From positions 1-5,164 of the forward strand of contig JAOZLR010000207.1 in NCBI GenBank assembly GCA_029934735.1: DNA of 5,164 nucleotides, written 5' to 3'. Shown piece by piece: positions 1 through 5,164 of the stretch. The stretch is from Bacteroidales bacterium (GTDB lineage Bacteria; Bacteroidota; Bacteroidia; Bacteroidales; JAADJA01). A program made the position numbers and the translations under genes. Below the pieces are notes generated by a model, which was not told the origin of the DNA, ran no database searches, and saw only the letters and a program-made list of their open reading frames with translations. How positions within the stretch are numbered: the stretch's first letter is position 1; every line of letters starts with the position of its first letter.

Positions 1-619
1 TAAGCTCATTTTCTTTATCCGGATAAACCAATGGCATTTTTGGTTTGATCAATAATCGCAATGACTGATCGTAGGAGAAATAGCTCCATGACCAGTTCAG
101 AAAGACTGAAAGGCGGTTTTTAACACCTACAATGGTAAAAAGATGTATTATTGACCATAATACCCAGGCTGCAAAACCTTTAAGTTTGCCAATTGGGAGG
201 TCTGCAACAGCCAGGTTACGTCCGATGGTGGCGAGGGCCCCTTTATCTTTATATTCAAATTCTTTTGGTGCTAATCCTGTTTTTAGTTTAATCAGGTTAT
301 TTGCCAGGAGTTGAGCCTGTTGAATGGCTGCCTGTACAACCTGAGGATGCCCGTTCGGGTATTTTGGGGTTTCCATAAGACTCAAATCGCCAAGGGCAAA
401 AATATTTTTATAATTCAAAACCCTGTTAAACCGGTCAACATAAATGCGGCTACCCCTGCCAAAAGCTTCAGTAGTAAGCCCGGCTACCGGGTTGGCCCTG
501 ACACCTGCAGCCCAAATTACAGTTTTTGAGGAAACGACGCTTCCATCAGATAGCCTCATACATGAACCATCATAATCCAGCACTCTTGTATTGGTGTGAA
601 CTTCAACACCAAGTTTTTT
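1..619 (-). pseudogene. NDH-2 C-terminal part, in a shifted frame and running off the left edge
   Basis: Dropping one A from the A8 run at 614-621 lets the NDH-2 reading continue without a stop for about 206 codons to the first base of the window. The translation is plainly the missing half. LGVEVHTNTRVLDYDG completes the NADH-binding domain. Then come VIWAAGVRANP, the FAD-contacting FALGD motif (about 375-390), the GHPQVVQAAIQQAQ helix (about 305-345) and a C-terminal amphipathic membrane-binding region with AAWVLWSIIHLFTIVGVKNR and FLNWSWSYFSYDQS (about 65-165). Summed length is at least about 440 residues, close to the full family length, so only a few residues should lie outside. No decay beyond the single shift is visible, and the key motifs are intact. 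On its own the piece has an in-frame ATG only at 557-559, too far in to give a working enzyme. A sequencing error, slippage during transcription or a recent null mutation are all possible. Confidence 0.85.
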
Positions 620-1319
620 TTAGGTATTCCATTGCTTTATGTGATGACTGGGATGACATTGCGGCCAATAAGCCCGGAGAGGCTTCGTAAAGTACGATCC
701 TCATATTTGACAAATCCAGTTCAGGATAATCTTTTGGGAAAATAAATTTTTTCATTTCAGCAAGGGCACCTGCTAATTCTACACCTGTTGGGCCGCCACC
801 AACCAAAACGATATTCAGGTATTCACTGATTTTCTCCTGATCTGTTTCAAGCAATGCTAGTTCAAAGTTTTCAAGGATTGTATTACGGATTAAAATAGCA
901 TCAGCAGCTGTTTTCATGGAAAGTGCATGTTTCTCAATGTTTTTCTGGCCGAAAAAGTTGGTATTTGCCCCAATTGCCAGTACAAGATAATCATATTTCA
1001 AATAACCAATACTTGTCGATATTTCCTCTTTATCAGCATGTATTTCAATTATTTCAGCGATACGGAAATGAACATTTTTTTCTTCCTGAAGGATCTTCCT
1101 TACCGGAAATGAAATTGCGCTGGGCTCCAGGCCTGCCGTTGCTACCTGATAAAGCAAGGGTTGAAACTGATGAAAATTGTTTTTATCGATCATCACAATC
1201 TGAAAGCCTTTGCCGGTTAATTTCCGTAAAAGCTTAAGACCTGCAAAACCACCTCCAACAATTACTACTCTTTTCTTATCTGATTCAGGGATGTTAGGAA
1301 TATAATGTTTTTGATTCAT
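603..1319 (-). CDS. Type II NADH dehydrogenase (NDH-2), N-terminal part, cut short by a frameshift
   Basis: This is an NAD(P)/FAD-dependent oxidoreductase of the NDH-2 family, which passes electrons from NADH to membrane quinone without pumping protons. The 238 residues shown include the FAD-binding glycine motif GGGFAG (22-27), the conserved quinone-site stretch FQPLLYQVATAG (52-63), AIGANTNFFG (115-124) and the second, NADH-binding glycine motif VGGGPTGVELAG (173-184). Up to residue 235 the protein is family-like. It then reads T-W-C and stops, because a run of eight A puts it out of frame. The rest of the protein is encoded in another frame down to the left window edge (separate entry). 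The ATG at 1317-1319 lies 8 bases after the stop of the nnrE-like gene, with no clear Shine-Dalgarno, so the gene is probably the third of an operon with that gene and the LysE-type transporter. Family identity is confident; whether the break is real is not. Confidence 0.9.
   Translation of the reverse strand: MNQKHYIPNIPESDKKRVVIVGGGFAGLKLLRKLTGKGFQIVMIDKNNFHQFQPLLYQVATAGLEPSAISFPVRKILQEEKNVHFRIAEIIEIHADKEEISTSIGYLKYDYLVLAIGANTNFFGQKNIEKHALSMKTAADAILIRNTILENFELALLETDQEKISEYLNIVLVGGGPTGVELAGALAEMKKFIFPKDYPELDLSNMRIVLYEASPGLLAAMSSQSSHKAMEYLKKTWC
614..621 (-). other. A8 homopolymer at the NDH-2 frameshift
   Basis: The coding strand reads CCT, eight A, then CTTGG. With eight A, translation ends 15 bases later at a TGA (603-605). 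With seven A, the family sequence is restored without any mismatch at the joint (EYLKK then LGVEVH). A ribosomal -1 shift here would enter the third frame, which I read to a stop within about 25 codons. The fix therefore needs loss of one base or gain of two, which fits polymerase slippage or a base-calling error better than classical -1 ribosomal frameshifting. Confidence 0.85.
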
Positions 1320-1327
1320 AATTTTCT

Positions 1328-2032
1328 TTATTTGGATTTCAATAATTTGATAATTCCTGAATGTGAAAAGTCAGGTTGCCTAAGTCCAAATTCTGTATAA
1401 ATATTTGAGGGTATTCCTATGTCCGCCAGATAGATTGATGCATTATCGGCTTGTTTTAATAGCTCTTTTTTCATAGCGGCGAGAGTAAGAATTATGTCTG
1501 GAATAAATGCTGATGAACCATTATGCCTATCAAAGCCGATAGGCAGGTCAAGAGAAATTTTTAAACAATTAAAACTATTGGCTTTGTCTAAAGCCTGTTT
1601 GTATTCCGGGGAAAGTGGTAGCCTTTGTGAAAATCCGAGATAAGCATCGATAAAAACATCAGGATTTTCTATTATTTCATGAGACACCCCAAAGGCAAAT
1701 GCCCTTTCCAATTGTACAGTGGGTAGAGGTTTCAATTGCTTGTCCGGAATATCCAGATAAACATTGTAACCCCAGCCAGCTAACCTTCGGGCTGCAACAA
1801 GGCCACCTCCGCCGTTATTGCCTCTGCCAATGCCAATAAGTATTTTCTTGTCTTTATCAGGTAATAACCAGGATGTAAGGCGTGCAAGCTGCAAACCAGC
1901 ATTTTCCATCATAAGTTCAATGGGAAGGGCATATTTTTCAATAGCCAAAGTATCCATTTTACGGAAGTCCGCAATGGACAATATGCCGTATTGATTGATT
2001 AAAACTTGAGGAATTTCTTTCGGTTTTCGCAT
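1328..2032 (-). CDS. nnrE: NAD(P)H-hydrate epimerase-like protein (YjeF N-terminal domain, stand-alone)
   Basis: The 234-residue protein is a single YjeF_N domain. NnrE enzymes interconvert the R and S forms of hydrated NAD(P)H so that the NnrD dehydratase can repair it. Visible family marks are MMENAG (41-46), the loop GRGNNGGGGLVAARRL (69-84), IDAYLG (128-133), SLDLPIGFD (160-168), the TLAAMKKEL stretch (183-191) and LADIGIP (202-208). The C-terminal kinase-like NnrD domain found in bifunctional Nnr proteins is absent, and no nnrD is in the window. Two motifs differ from the usual form: GNNGGDG is GNNGGGG, and DIPSG is DLPIG. Function could therefore be altered, or this may be a subfamily. 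The gene starts 2 bases after the transporter stop and ends 8 bases before NDH-2, so translational coupling is likely. The neighbouring NADH oxidase suits a role in keeping the NADH pool usable. Confidence 0.82.
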   Translation of the reverse strand: MRKPKEIPQVLINQYGILSIADFRKMDTLAIEKYALPIELMMENAGLQLARLTSWLLPDKDKKILIGIGRGNNGGGGLVAARRLAGWGYNVYLDIPDKQLKPLPTVQLERAFAFGVSHEIIENPDVFIDAYLGFSQRLPLSPEYKQALDKANSFNCLKISLDLPIGFDRHNGSSAFIPDIILTLAAMKKELLKQADNASIYLADIGIPSNIYTEFGLRQPDFSHSGIIKLLKSK

Positions 2033-2034
2033 GA

Positions 2035-2643
2035 TTACATATTAATAGTTTGAAAAACAGCTACCCCAAATAAGATAAATCCAATAATCCTGTTAATGTT
2101 TTTTGAAAGGATTTGTGAATGAGAGACAATCTTTTTGCTAAGGAGCATATAAAGAAGTAATACAGTCATTTTACCAATCCATATGCCTGCAAGGAATACT
2201 AATACTGATAAGATATCATATTGTATCAATTGTTTTGAAGAAAGGTAGGCTAAAGCAATTAACCAGAATAGAAATACCTGTATGCTAATGAGATTCAGAA
2301 ATGCACCTTTTAAAAATCCGAGGTATCCTGTCTCACCTGATGAATTGGATTTTTGTTTTTTAACCAGAAAAAACAAACCTGAAATAACCAGTACCAGAAT
2401 GATAAAATAATTAATAATTACATTACCATCGATATAATTTTTTACTAAACTTCCGGCAAAAATGGCAATTAATCCATAAAACACCTCAACAAGGGCAGCA
2501 CCATGAGCAATACTGAGCGCATATCTGTTTCCCCTCTTCATGGACATATCAAGAACAGTAAGGTTTACCAGGCCAAAAGGCAAGGCACCCAGGATAGCAA
2601 CTAAAGCTCCGGTGATAAGTATTATGATTTGATTGACTAGCAT
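2035..2643 (-). CDS. LysE-superfamily membrane transporter
   Basis: This is a small hydrophobic protein of the LysE/RhtB exporter superfamily, which moves amino acids or similar small molecules out across the inner membrane; the substrate cannot be read from sequence. From the chosen ATG (2641-2643) it has 202 residues, the normal family length, with about six membrane segments (roughly 5-30, 43-67, 75-94, 112-134, 143-168, 184-200). The N-terminal GALPFGLVNLTVL (19-31) stands where the family has its proline-glycine motif. FLKGAFLNLISIQVFLFWL (110-128) matches the conserved second-half loop and helix. An in-frame ATG at 2712 would add 23 residues, but that stretch is charged, lies entirely inside repeat element E1 and resembles no LysE protein, so I reject it. 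The gene leads the transporter, nnrE-like, NDH-2 cluster. E1 ends a few bases upstream, so the native leader has probably been replaced. Confidence 0.8.
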   Translation of the reverse strand: MLVNQIIILITGALVAILGALPFGLVNLTVLDMSMKRGNRYALSIAHGAALVEVFYGLIAIFAGSLVKNYIDGNVIINYFIILVLVISGLFFLVKKQKSNSSGETGYLGFLKGAFLNLISIQVFLFWLIALAYLSSKQLIQYDILSVLVFLAGIWIGKMTVLLLYMLLSKKIVSHSQILSKNINRIIGFILFGVAVFQTINM

Positions 2644-2647
2644 AATT

Positions 2648-2785
2648 AATTTAGTGTTTGTCCATAAAGTCTCCCGAAACTTCGGGATTACGCTTGTCCT
2701 AAAAATGGTCATTTACAGACGTAAACTCACAATTTTAGGACTTCACAAGCCTAGAATCCGAACTTTCTGAACCAAACACTTGATT
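2648..2785. repeat. Inverted-repeat (MITE-like) element E1
   Basis: About 138 bp with imperfect palindromic structure almost throughout. The outer ends are AGTGTTTG (2653-2660) and CAAACACT (2773-2780). Inside lie GCTTG plus TCCTAAAA (2692-2704) opposite TTTTAGGA plus CAAGC (2733-2750, with a 5-base bulge), and TTTAC/GTAAA (2712-2725). A separate hairpin TCCCGAA-AC-TTCGGGA occupies 2672-2687. The left 25 bases (2647-2671) match the left end of E2 (3492-3516) at 23 positions. The reverse complement of 2743-2777 matches E2 3521-3555 at 26 of 35 positions without gaps. E1 is therefore a diverged relative of E2 in opposite orientation. It encodes no transposase. It lies between the DUF4833 gene and the transporter start. 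No clear target-site duplication was seen. Mobility is inference. Confidence 0.7.
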
Positions 2786-2864
2786 TCATGAACGGACTCA
2801 TTAATAAATTTTATTTTTTCTTGTTTCCCAATTTGCTTTCTGTTAATCGCTAATTTATTATATT

Positions 2865-3395
2865 TTATGGTGCTATGGACTCATGAACAGGATTCCCGTT
2901 ATCGGTATCAATTCCGTATAACTCAATATTTAGAATGTTTGGAATCCAGGATGATTTATCTTCAAACTGAACATATAGTCGTTGGACTTCAACCTTTTTA
3001 TTATGAGAAACCGTAAACACTTTAAATTGATTATTGTCGGTTCTTCTCAATTTGAATACCCGGTCAAAATACGATACAAATTGAAAATCAGCCATATTTT
3101 CGTTAATACTTATGAATTTCAGGCCATAACCAAATTTCTTCTGGATACCGGTTAAAGGTTTAATAATTCCTTTTTCCGTATTTTTTATCCAGTAAATATT
3201 AATAGGATTGGATTTATCCAGCTCTCCCATACTGTTTAAGTTAACATCATACATAATCACATCAGGATCCCTGCTTCTGTCTATTTTAAAAAGCATATTC
3301 CTTTCGGTTGCGACATAAGATCCACCCGGATAAATAAAAGCAGTTGAAACCAAAGTAGATATAAGAATGATTAAATATGTTTTTACTTTTCTCAT
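2865..3395 (-). CDS. Secreted DUF4833 domain protein
   Basis: The 176-residue protein starts with a basic and hydrophobic signal peptide (about 1-22, without a lipobox cysteine), so it should be exported to the periplasm or outer surface. The remainder fits the Bacteroidota DUF4833 family as I remember it: LFKIDRSRDPDVIMYDVN (35-52), a polar turn, then PINIYWI (64-70), followed by IQKKFGYGLKF (84-94) and a mostly beta-strand C-terminal half. The function of this family is unknown to me and no catalytic motif is evident. The ATG at 3393-3395 is preceded by the purine-rich AGAGAG, an acceptable ribosome site and better than most here. A probable terminator lies upstream and element E1 downstream, so it is likely transcribed alone. 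It is bracketed by the inverted elements E1 and E2. Family assignment is from memory of the motif pattern, not a search. Confidence 0.7.
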   Translation of the reverse strand: MRKVKTYLIILISTLVSTAFIYPGGSYVATERNMLFKIDRSRDPDVIMYDVNLNSMGELDKSNPINIYWIKNTEKGIIKPLTGIQKKFGYGLKFISINENMADFQFVSYFDRVFKLRRTDNNQFKVFTVSHNKKVEVQRLYVQFEDKSSWIPNILNIELYGIDTDNGNPVHESIAP

Positions 3396-3452
3396 AATTC
3401 TCTCTTTTGTATATCAGGGTTAACTTACTTTTTAATTTCGATCTGCTAATTG

Positions 3453-3480
3453 AAAAAAAGGCGCCCGGAAAAGACACCCT
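3453..3480 (-). terminator. Probable rho-independent terminator of the YceI unit
   Basis: On the minus strand GGTGTC (3473-3478) can pair with GGCGCC (3460-3465) through four Watson-Crick and two G-U pairs around a 7-base loop. It is followed directly by seven T (3453-3459). It faces the right way to end transcription coming from the yceI-like gene and lies about 165 bases beyond that stop codon, with E2 filling the gap. The stem is short, so confidence is moderate. Confidence 0.55.
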
Positions 3481-3490
3481 TAAACCTAAG

Positions 3491-3645
3491 CTAATTTAGT
3501 GTCCGTCCATAAAGTCGAGAGTTTGAACTAGAAAGTTCAAATTCAAGGCGTGCGATAAATATAACCCGCAGTCCCGAAAATCGGGATGAGGATTTAGATT
3601 TAGAGCAACAACGCAGAAGTTGGACTTTATAGACAAACTAATTAG
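3491..3645. repeat. Inverted-repeat (MITE-like) element E2
   Basis: A 155-bp element with imperfect terminal inverted repeats. The left end (3491-3516) and the reverse complement of the right end (3623-3645) share CTAATT near the edge and a common ATAAAGTC at the inner side, with three small gaps between. Two internal perfect hairpins are present: TTTGAACT-AGAA-AGTTCAAA (3522-3541) and TCCCGA-AAA-TCGGGA (3572-3586). The second hairpin stem also occurs in E1. No open reading frame of its own is credible, so if mobile it would depend on a transposase elsewhere. It begins one base after the yceI-like stop codon and separates that gene from its probable terminator, which is what an insertion into a pre-existing operon end would look like. 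A repeated outer CTAA is shared by both edges but cannot be separated from the inverted repeat itself. Confidence 0.75.
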
Positions 3646-3646
3646 A

Positions 3647-4213
3647 CTATTCAGCACTATATTCAGAATGAACAGTAACTTCCACTTCTTTTGCAATGTT
3701 AGTGGATGGTTTTCCTTTTGCAAAAGTAATACCGTAATCTGCCAGGTTTATATTGAATTTACTCTGCACATTTATAGTGTTACCCTTAACGTCAATTGTA
3801 CCCTTTTCAGTAATGGTATTCGTTTTTTCTTTAATGGTTAATTCACCTTCCACAAGCACTGAATACTTTCCATCTTTTGTAAAGTCAACATCGGAAAGCT
3901 TTGTTATCTTGCCTTTCAATTTTGCTTTTGGATACTCCTTGGTATCTAAAAATTTATCGCTGTTATAATGCTTTTGCATTTGGGACTTTTCAAACTCAAA
4001 ACTTTGCATAGGAACTGAAAATACCACCTCACCGGTTTCTGTGTTTATTGTACTAACTGAAGCATAGTTATTTGCTTCAATGTCTTCGACTGCAGTGTGA
4101 GAATAAAACTTCATGTGTGTTTTTGAGCTAACTAACTTATCATTTGTCTGCCCGTATGCAGAAATCGTTAATAGCATTAACAAACTGCTTAATAAAATAC
4201 TTACTTTTTTCAT
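3647..4213 (-). CDS. YceI-like periplasmic lipocalin-fold protein
   Basis: The 188-residue protein belongs to the YceI-like family, whose members form a lipocalin-like beta barrel that in studied cases binds isoprenoid or other amphiphilic molecules in the periplasm. A signal peptide is clear (basic MKK, hydrophobic 5-18, likely cut after AYG at 19-21). The mature part shows the family pattern: an early strand with MKFYSHTAVEDIEA (34-47), VVFSVPMQSFEFEKSQMQKHYNSDKFLDTKEYPKA in several strands (63-97), then GELTIKEKTNTITEKGTI (123-140) and a C-terminal SKFNINLADYGI (151-162). Length is normal. It follows the OB-fold gene by 33 bases with no terminator between, so the two are probably co-transcribed. 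The start at 4211-4213 has an A/T-rich leader without Shine-Dalgarno. The ligand here is unknown; a link to quinone or isoprenoid handling would be inference only. Confidence 0.88.
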   Translation of the reverse strand: MKKVSILLSSLLMLLTISAYGQTNDKLVSSKTHMKFYSHTAVEDIEANNYASVSTINTETGEVVFSVPMQSFEFEKSQMQKHYNSDKFLDTKEYPKAKLKGKITKLSDVDFTKDGKYSVLVEGELTIKEKTNTITEKGTIDVKGNTINVQSKFNINLADYGITFAKGKPSTNIAKEVEVTVHSEYSAE

Positions 4214-4246
4214 GATTTTAAATTTTAATTTATTTATAAATGATTA

Positions 4247-4723
4247 TTAATTTTGAACAATATCTGATTTCTCAAGAATAACATTTTCATATAATTCCAG
4301 GTCATCATCATAGGATGCTCCTGAACGAATGACTCCTTTAACGGTAATTGTTTCGCCTACTTTTAGATTGGAGGCATTTGTATTCGTTTCAGCAGTAAAT
4401 ACTGCATTAACACCTGCTTTGTCATTATTCCCTTTCAGTAAAACCACTTTCTGATTGTTGAAGTCTTCTGAAATTTTACTTACAATGCCTGTTACTTCAA
4501 GTATTTTTGAATCGCCATCCGCAGCAAGGTATTTTTCATTTGCTGCGTCCTTATCTGAAAGGTATTCTGAAACAATCTGTGTACTTGTTAAAGCATAATC
4601 GACTTTTGCCGATTGAATATCCCTGTGGGGCATGTTGAACATATAAAGCATAGCGCCTCCTCCGATTATGAGCCCTGCAAGAGCTGTAATGGATGCAATT
4701 TTAAATAGTTTCTTTTTCATCAT
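4247..4723 (-). CDS. Membrane-anchored OB-fold (tRNA_anti-like) protein
   Basis: The 158-residue protein has an N-terminal basic patch (MMKKK) and one hydrophobic segment (about 8-28). After this comes FNMPHRDIQSAKVDYALT (29-46), a helical linker SEYLSDKDAANEKYL (52-66) and a beta-rich domain starting at KILEVTGIVSKI (73-84) and ending in GETITVKGVIRSGASYDDDLELYENVILEKSDI (123-155). The layout and the short NMPHR stretch match the Bacteroidota tRNA_anti-like OB-fold family as I recall it. Despite the name, these exported OB folds are not expected to bind tRNA; their role is not established. No cysteine follows the hydrophobic segment, so this is a signal anchor or signal peptide rather than a lipoprotein. 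Two adjacent ATGs (4718-4723) could both start it. It lies 33 bases upstream of the yceI-like gene and about 78 bases downstream of the thioredoxin-like gene. Confidence 0.72.
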   Translation of the reverse strand: MMKKKLFKIASITALAGLIIGGGAMLYMFNMPHRDIQSAKVDYALTSTQIVSEYLSDKDAANEKYLAADGDSKILEVTGIVSKISEDFNNQKVVLLKGNNDKAGVNAVFTAETNTNASNLKVGETITVKGVIRSGASYDDDLELYENVILEKSDIVQN

Positions 4724-4801
4724 TTAATATTTTAATTATTTCTTATTGATTTATACAATCAGTCGGTAGAAAAACCAAACCTGACATATCTGGTAAAAAA
4801 C

Positions 4802-5164
4802 TTAATCCTTTTTCAGTTCAGCGAGTGATTTACCCTGTTTCTCAATATTTGAATCAAATACCCCGGTCAGTTTGTTTCTTGTAATGGGCCCGTTTTTTGA
4901 GAATACCATTTTACCATTGTCAAACAAAACCAAATATGGTACACCCCCTATCTTTAACTCCTTTACCAGCTTCTTACTTGCATCGACATTAACTTTAATA
5001 ATGCTGATATCTTTATGATACATTACTTTCAGGCTATCAATCATTGGCATCATTGTACGACATGGGCCGCACCAGGGGGCATAGAAATCGATAAATACCA
5101 ACGGTTCAGAGTTAATAGCTGCATAATATTGTTTAGGGTCCATTTTGTTATCGGTATCCGGACG
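4802..5164 (-). CDS. Thioredoxin-like protein, probably partial at its N-terminus
   Basis: A thioredoxin-fold disulfide oxidoreductase. Counting from the ATG at 5141-5143 it has 113 residues with the redox site WCGPC (24-28), the buried acid of FIDF (D19) typical of thioredoxins, VNVDAS (51-56), the cis-proline of GGVPYL (P69) and a short lysine-rich C-terminal tail (about 99-113). The frame stays open upstream of that ATG through the window edge (residues RPDTDNK directly before it), and no ribosome site is seen there. The true start may therefore be outside, perhaps with a signal peptide or a further domain; I extend the feature to the edge for that reason. Starting at the ATG, the thioredoxin domain would lack only its first few residues and have no export signal. 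The neighbouring exported OB-fold and YceI proteins suggest, by inference, a periplasmic role. Confidence 0.85.
   Translation of the reverse strand, partial: RPDTDNKMDPKQYYAAINSEPLVFIDFYAPWCGPCRTMMPMIDSLKVMYHKDISIIKVNVDASKKLVKELKIGGVPYLVLFDNGKMVFSKNGPITRNKLTGVFDSNIEKQGKSLAELKKD

Noticed and set aside
132..529. Two plus-strand open frames of 60 and 72 codons
   Set aside because: They lie opposite the NDH-2 C-terminal region, which has clear family motifs on the minus strand; their products resemble nothing.
614..621. Programmed -1 ribosomal frameshift in NDH-2
   Set aside because: The -1 frame hits a stop soon after the A run; restoring the protein needs a +1 (or -2) change, so the classical mechanism does not fit.
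923..1237. Plus-strand open frames of 104 and 61 codons
   Set aside because: Antisense shadows of the NDH-2 N-terminal domain, with no ribosome site or recognisable domain.
2786..2864. A/T-rich gap after the DUF4833 stop
   Set aside because: No convincing hairpin plus T tract, RNA gene or frame was found. A short repeated ATGAGTCC with the gene end is probably chance.
3286..3477. Minus-strand 63-codon frame overlapping the DUF4833 start
   Set aside because: It overlaps the DUF4833 signal peptide in another frame and runs through the terminator stem; its product has no family features.
3496..3723. Minus-strand 75-codon frame through E2
   Set aside because: It starts inside the yceI-like gene in another frame and continues through the repeat; composition is that of translated repeat DNA.
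3620..3968. Plus-strand frames of 73 and 71 codons
   Set aside because: Both are opposite the well-supported yceI-like gene.
4724..4801. Possible promoter, weak hairpin and TGATT/AATCA inverted repeat (4747-4761) before the OB-fold gene
   Set aside because: A TTTG about 20 bases from TATAAATC only half fits the Bacteroidota promoter consensus, and the stems are 4-5 bp; too weak to list as features.

Overview
The window looks like Bacteroidota (Bacteroidetes) DNA. It is AT-rich, and most starts are preceded by A/T-rich stretches without a Shine-Dalgarno motif. The protein families also fit: a DUF4833-type secreted protein, a membrane-anchored tRNA_anti-like OB-fold protein, a periplasmic YceI protein and a Bacteroidota-style type II NADH dehydrogenase. 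This assignment is inference from content; no marker gene is present.

All seven genes lie on the minus strand, so transcription runs from the right edge to the left. From the right: a thioredoxin-like protein (4802-5164) whose frame stays open to the window edge; an OB-fold protein (4247-4723); a YceI-like protein (3647-4213); a 155-bp inverted-repeat element, E2 (3491-3645), starting one base after the yceI-like stop codon; a probable terminator (3453-3480); a DUF4833 secreted protein (2865-3395); a related inverted-repeat element, E1 (about 2648-2785), in the opposite orientation; a LysE-superfamily transporter (2035-2643); an NAD(P)H-hydrate epimerase-like protein (1328-2032); and a type II NADH dehydrogenase (1319 to the left edge), broken by a one-base frameshift in a run of eight A.

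Two transcription units seem likely. The right-hand unit (thioredoxin, OB-fold, YceI) encodes proteins probably acting at or outside the inner membrane and ends at the terminator beyond E2. The left-hand unit (LysE, NnrE-like, NDH-2) has gaps of 2 and 8 bases and probably makes one mRNA; NnrE-like repair of damaged NAD(P)H next to an NADH oxidase is a sensible pairing. DUF4833 sits alone between the two repeats.

The main points for a second look are the E1/E2 repeat pair, which appears to be a MITE-like family. E2 sits between a stop codon and its terminator, while E1 abuts the transporter start and creates a false 23-residue N-terminal extension. The NDH-2 frameshift is the other main point. 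I saw no CRISPR array, RNA gene, integrase, toxin-antitoxin pair or clear new defence system.
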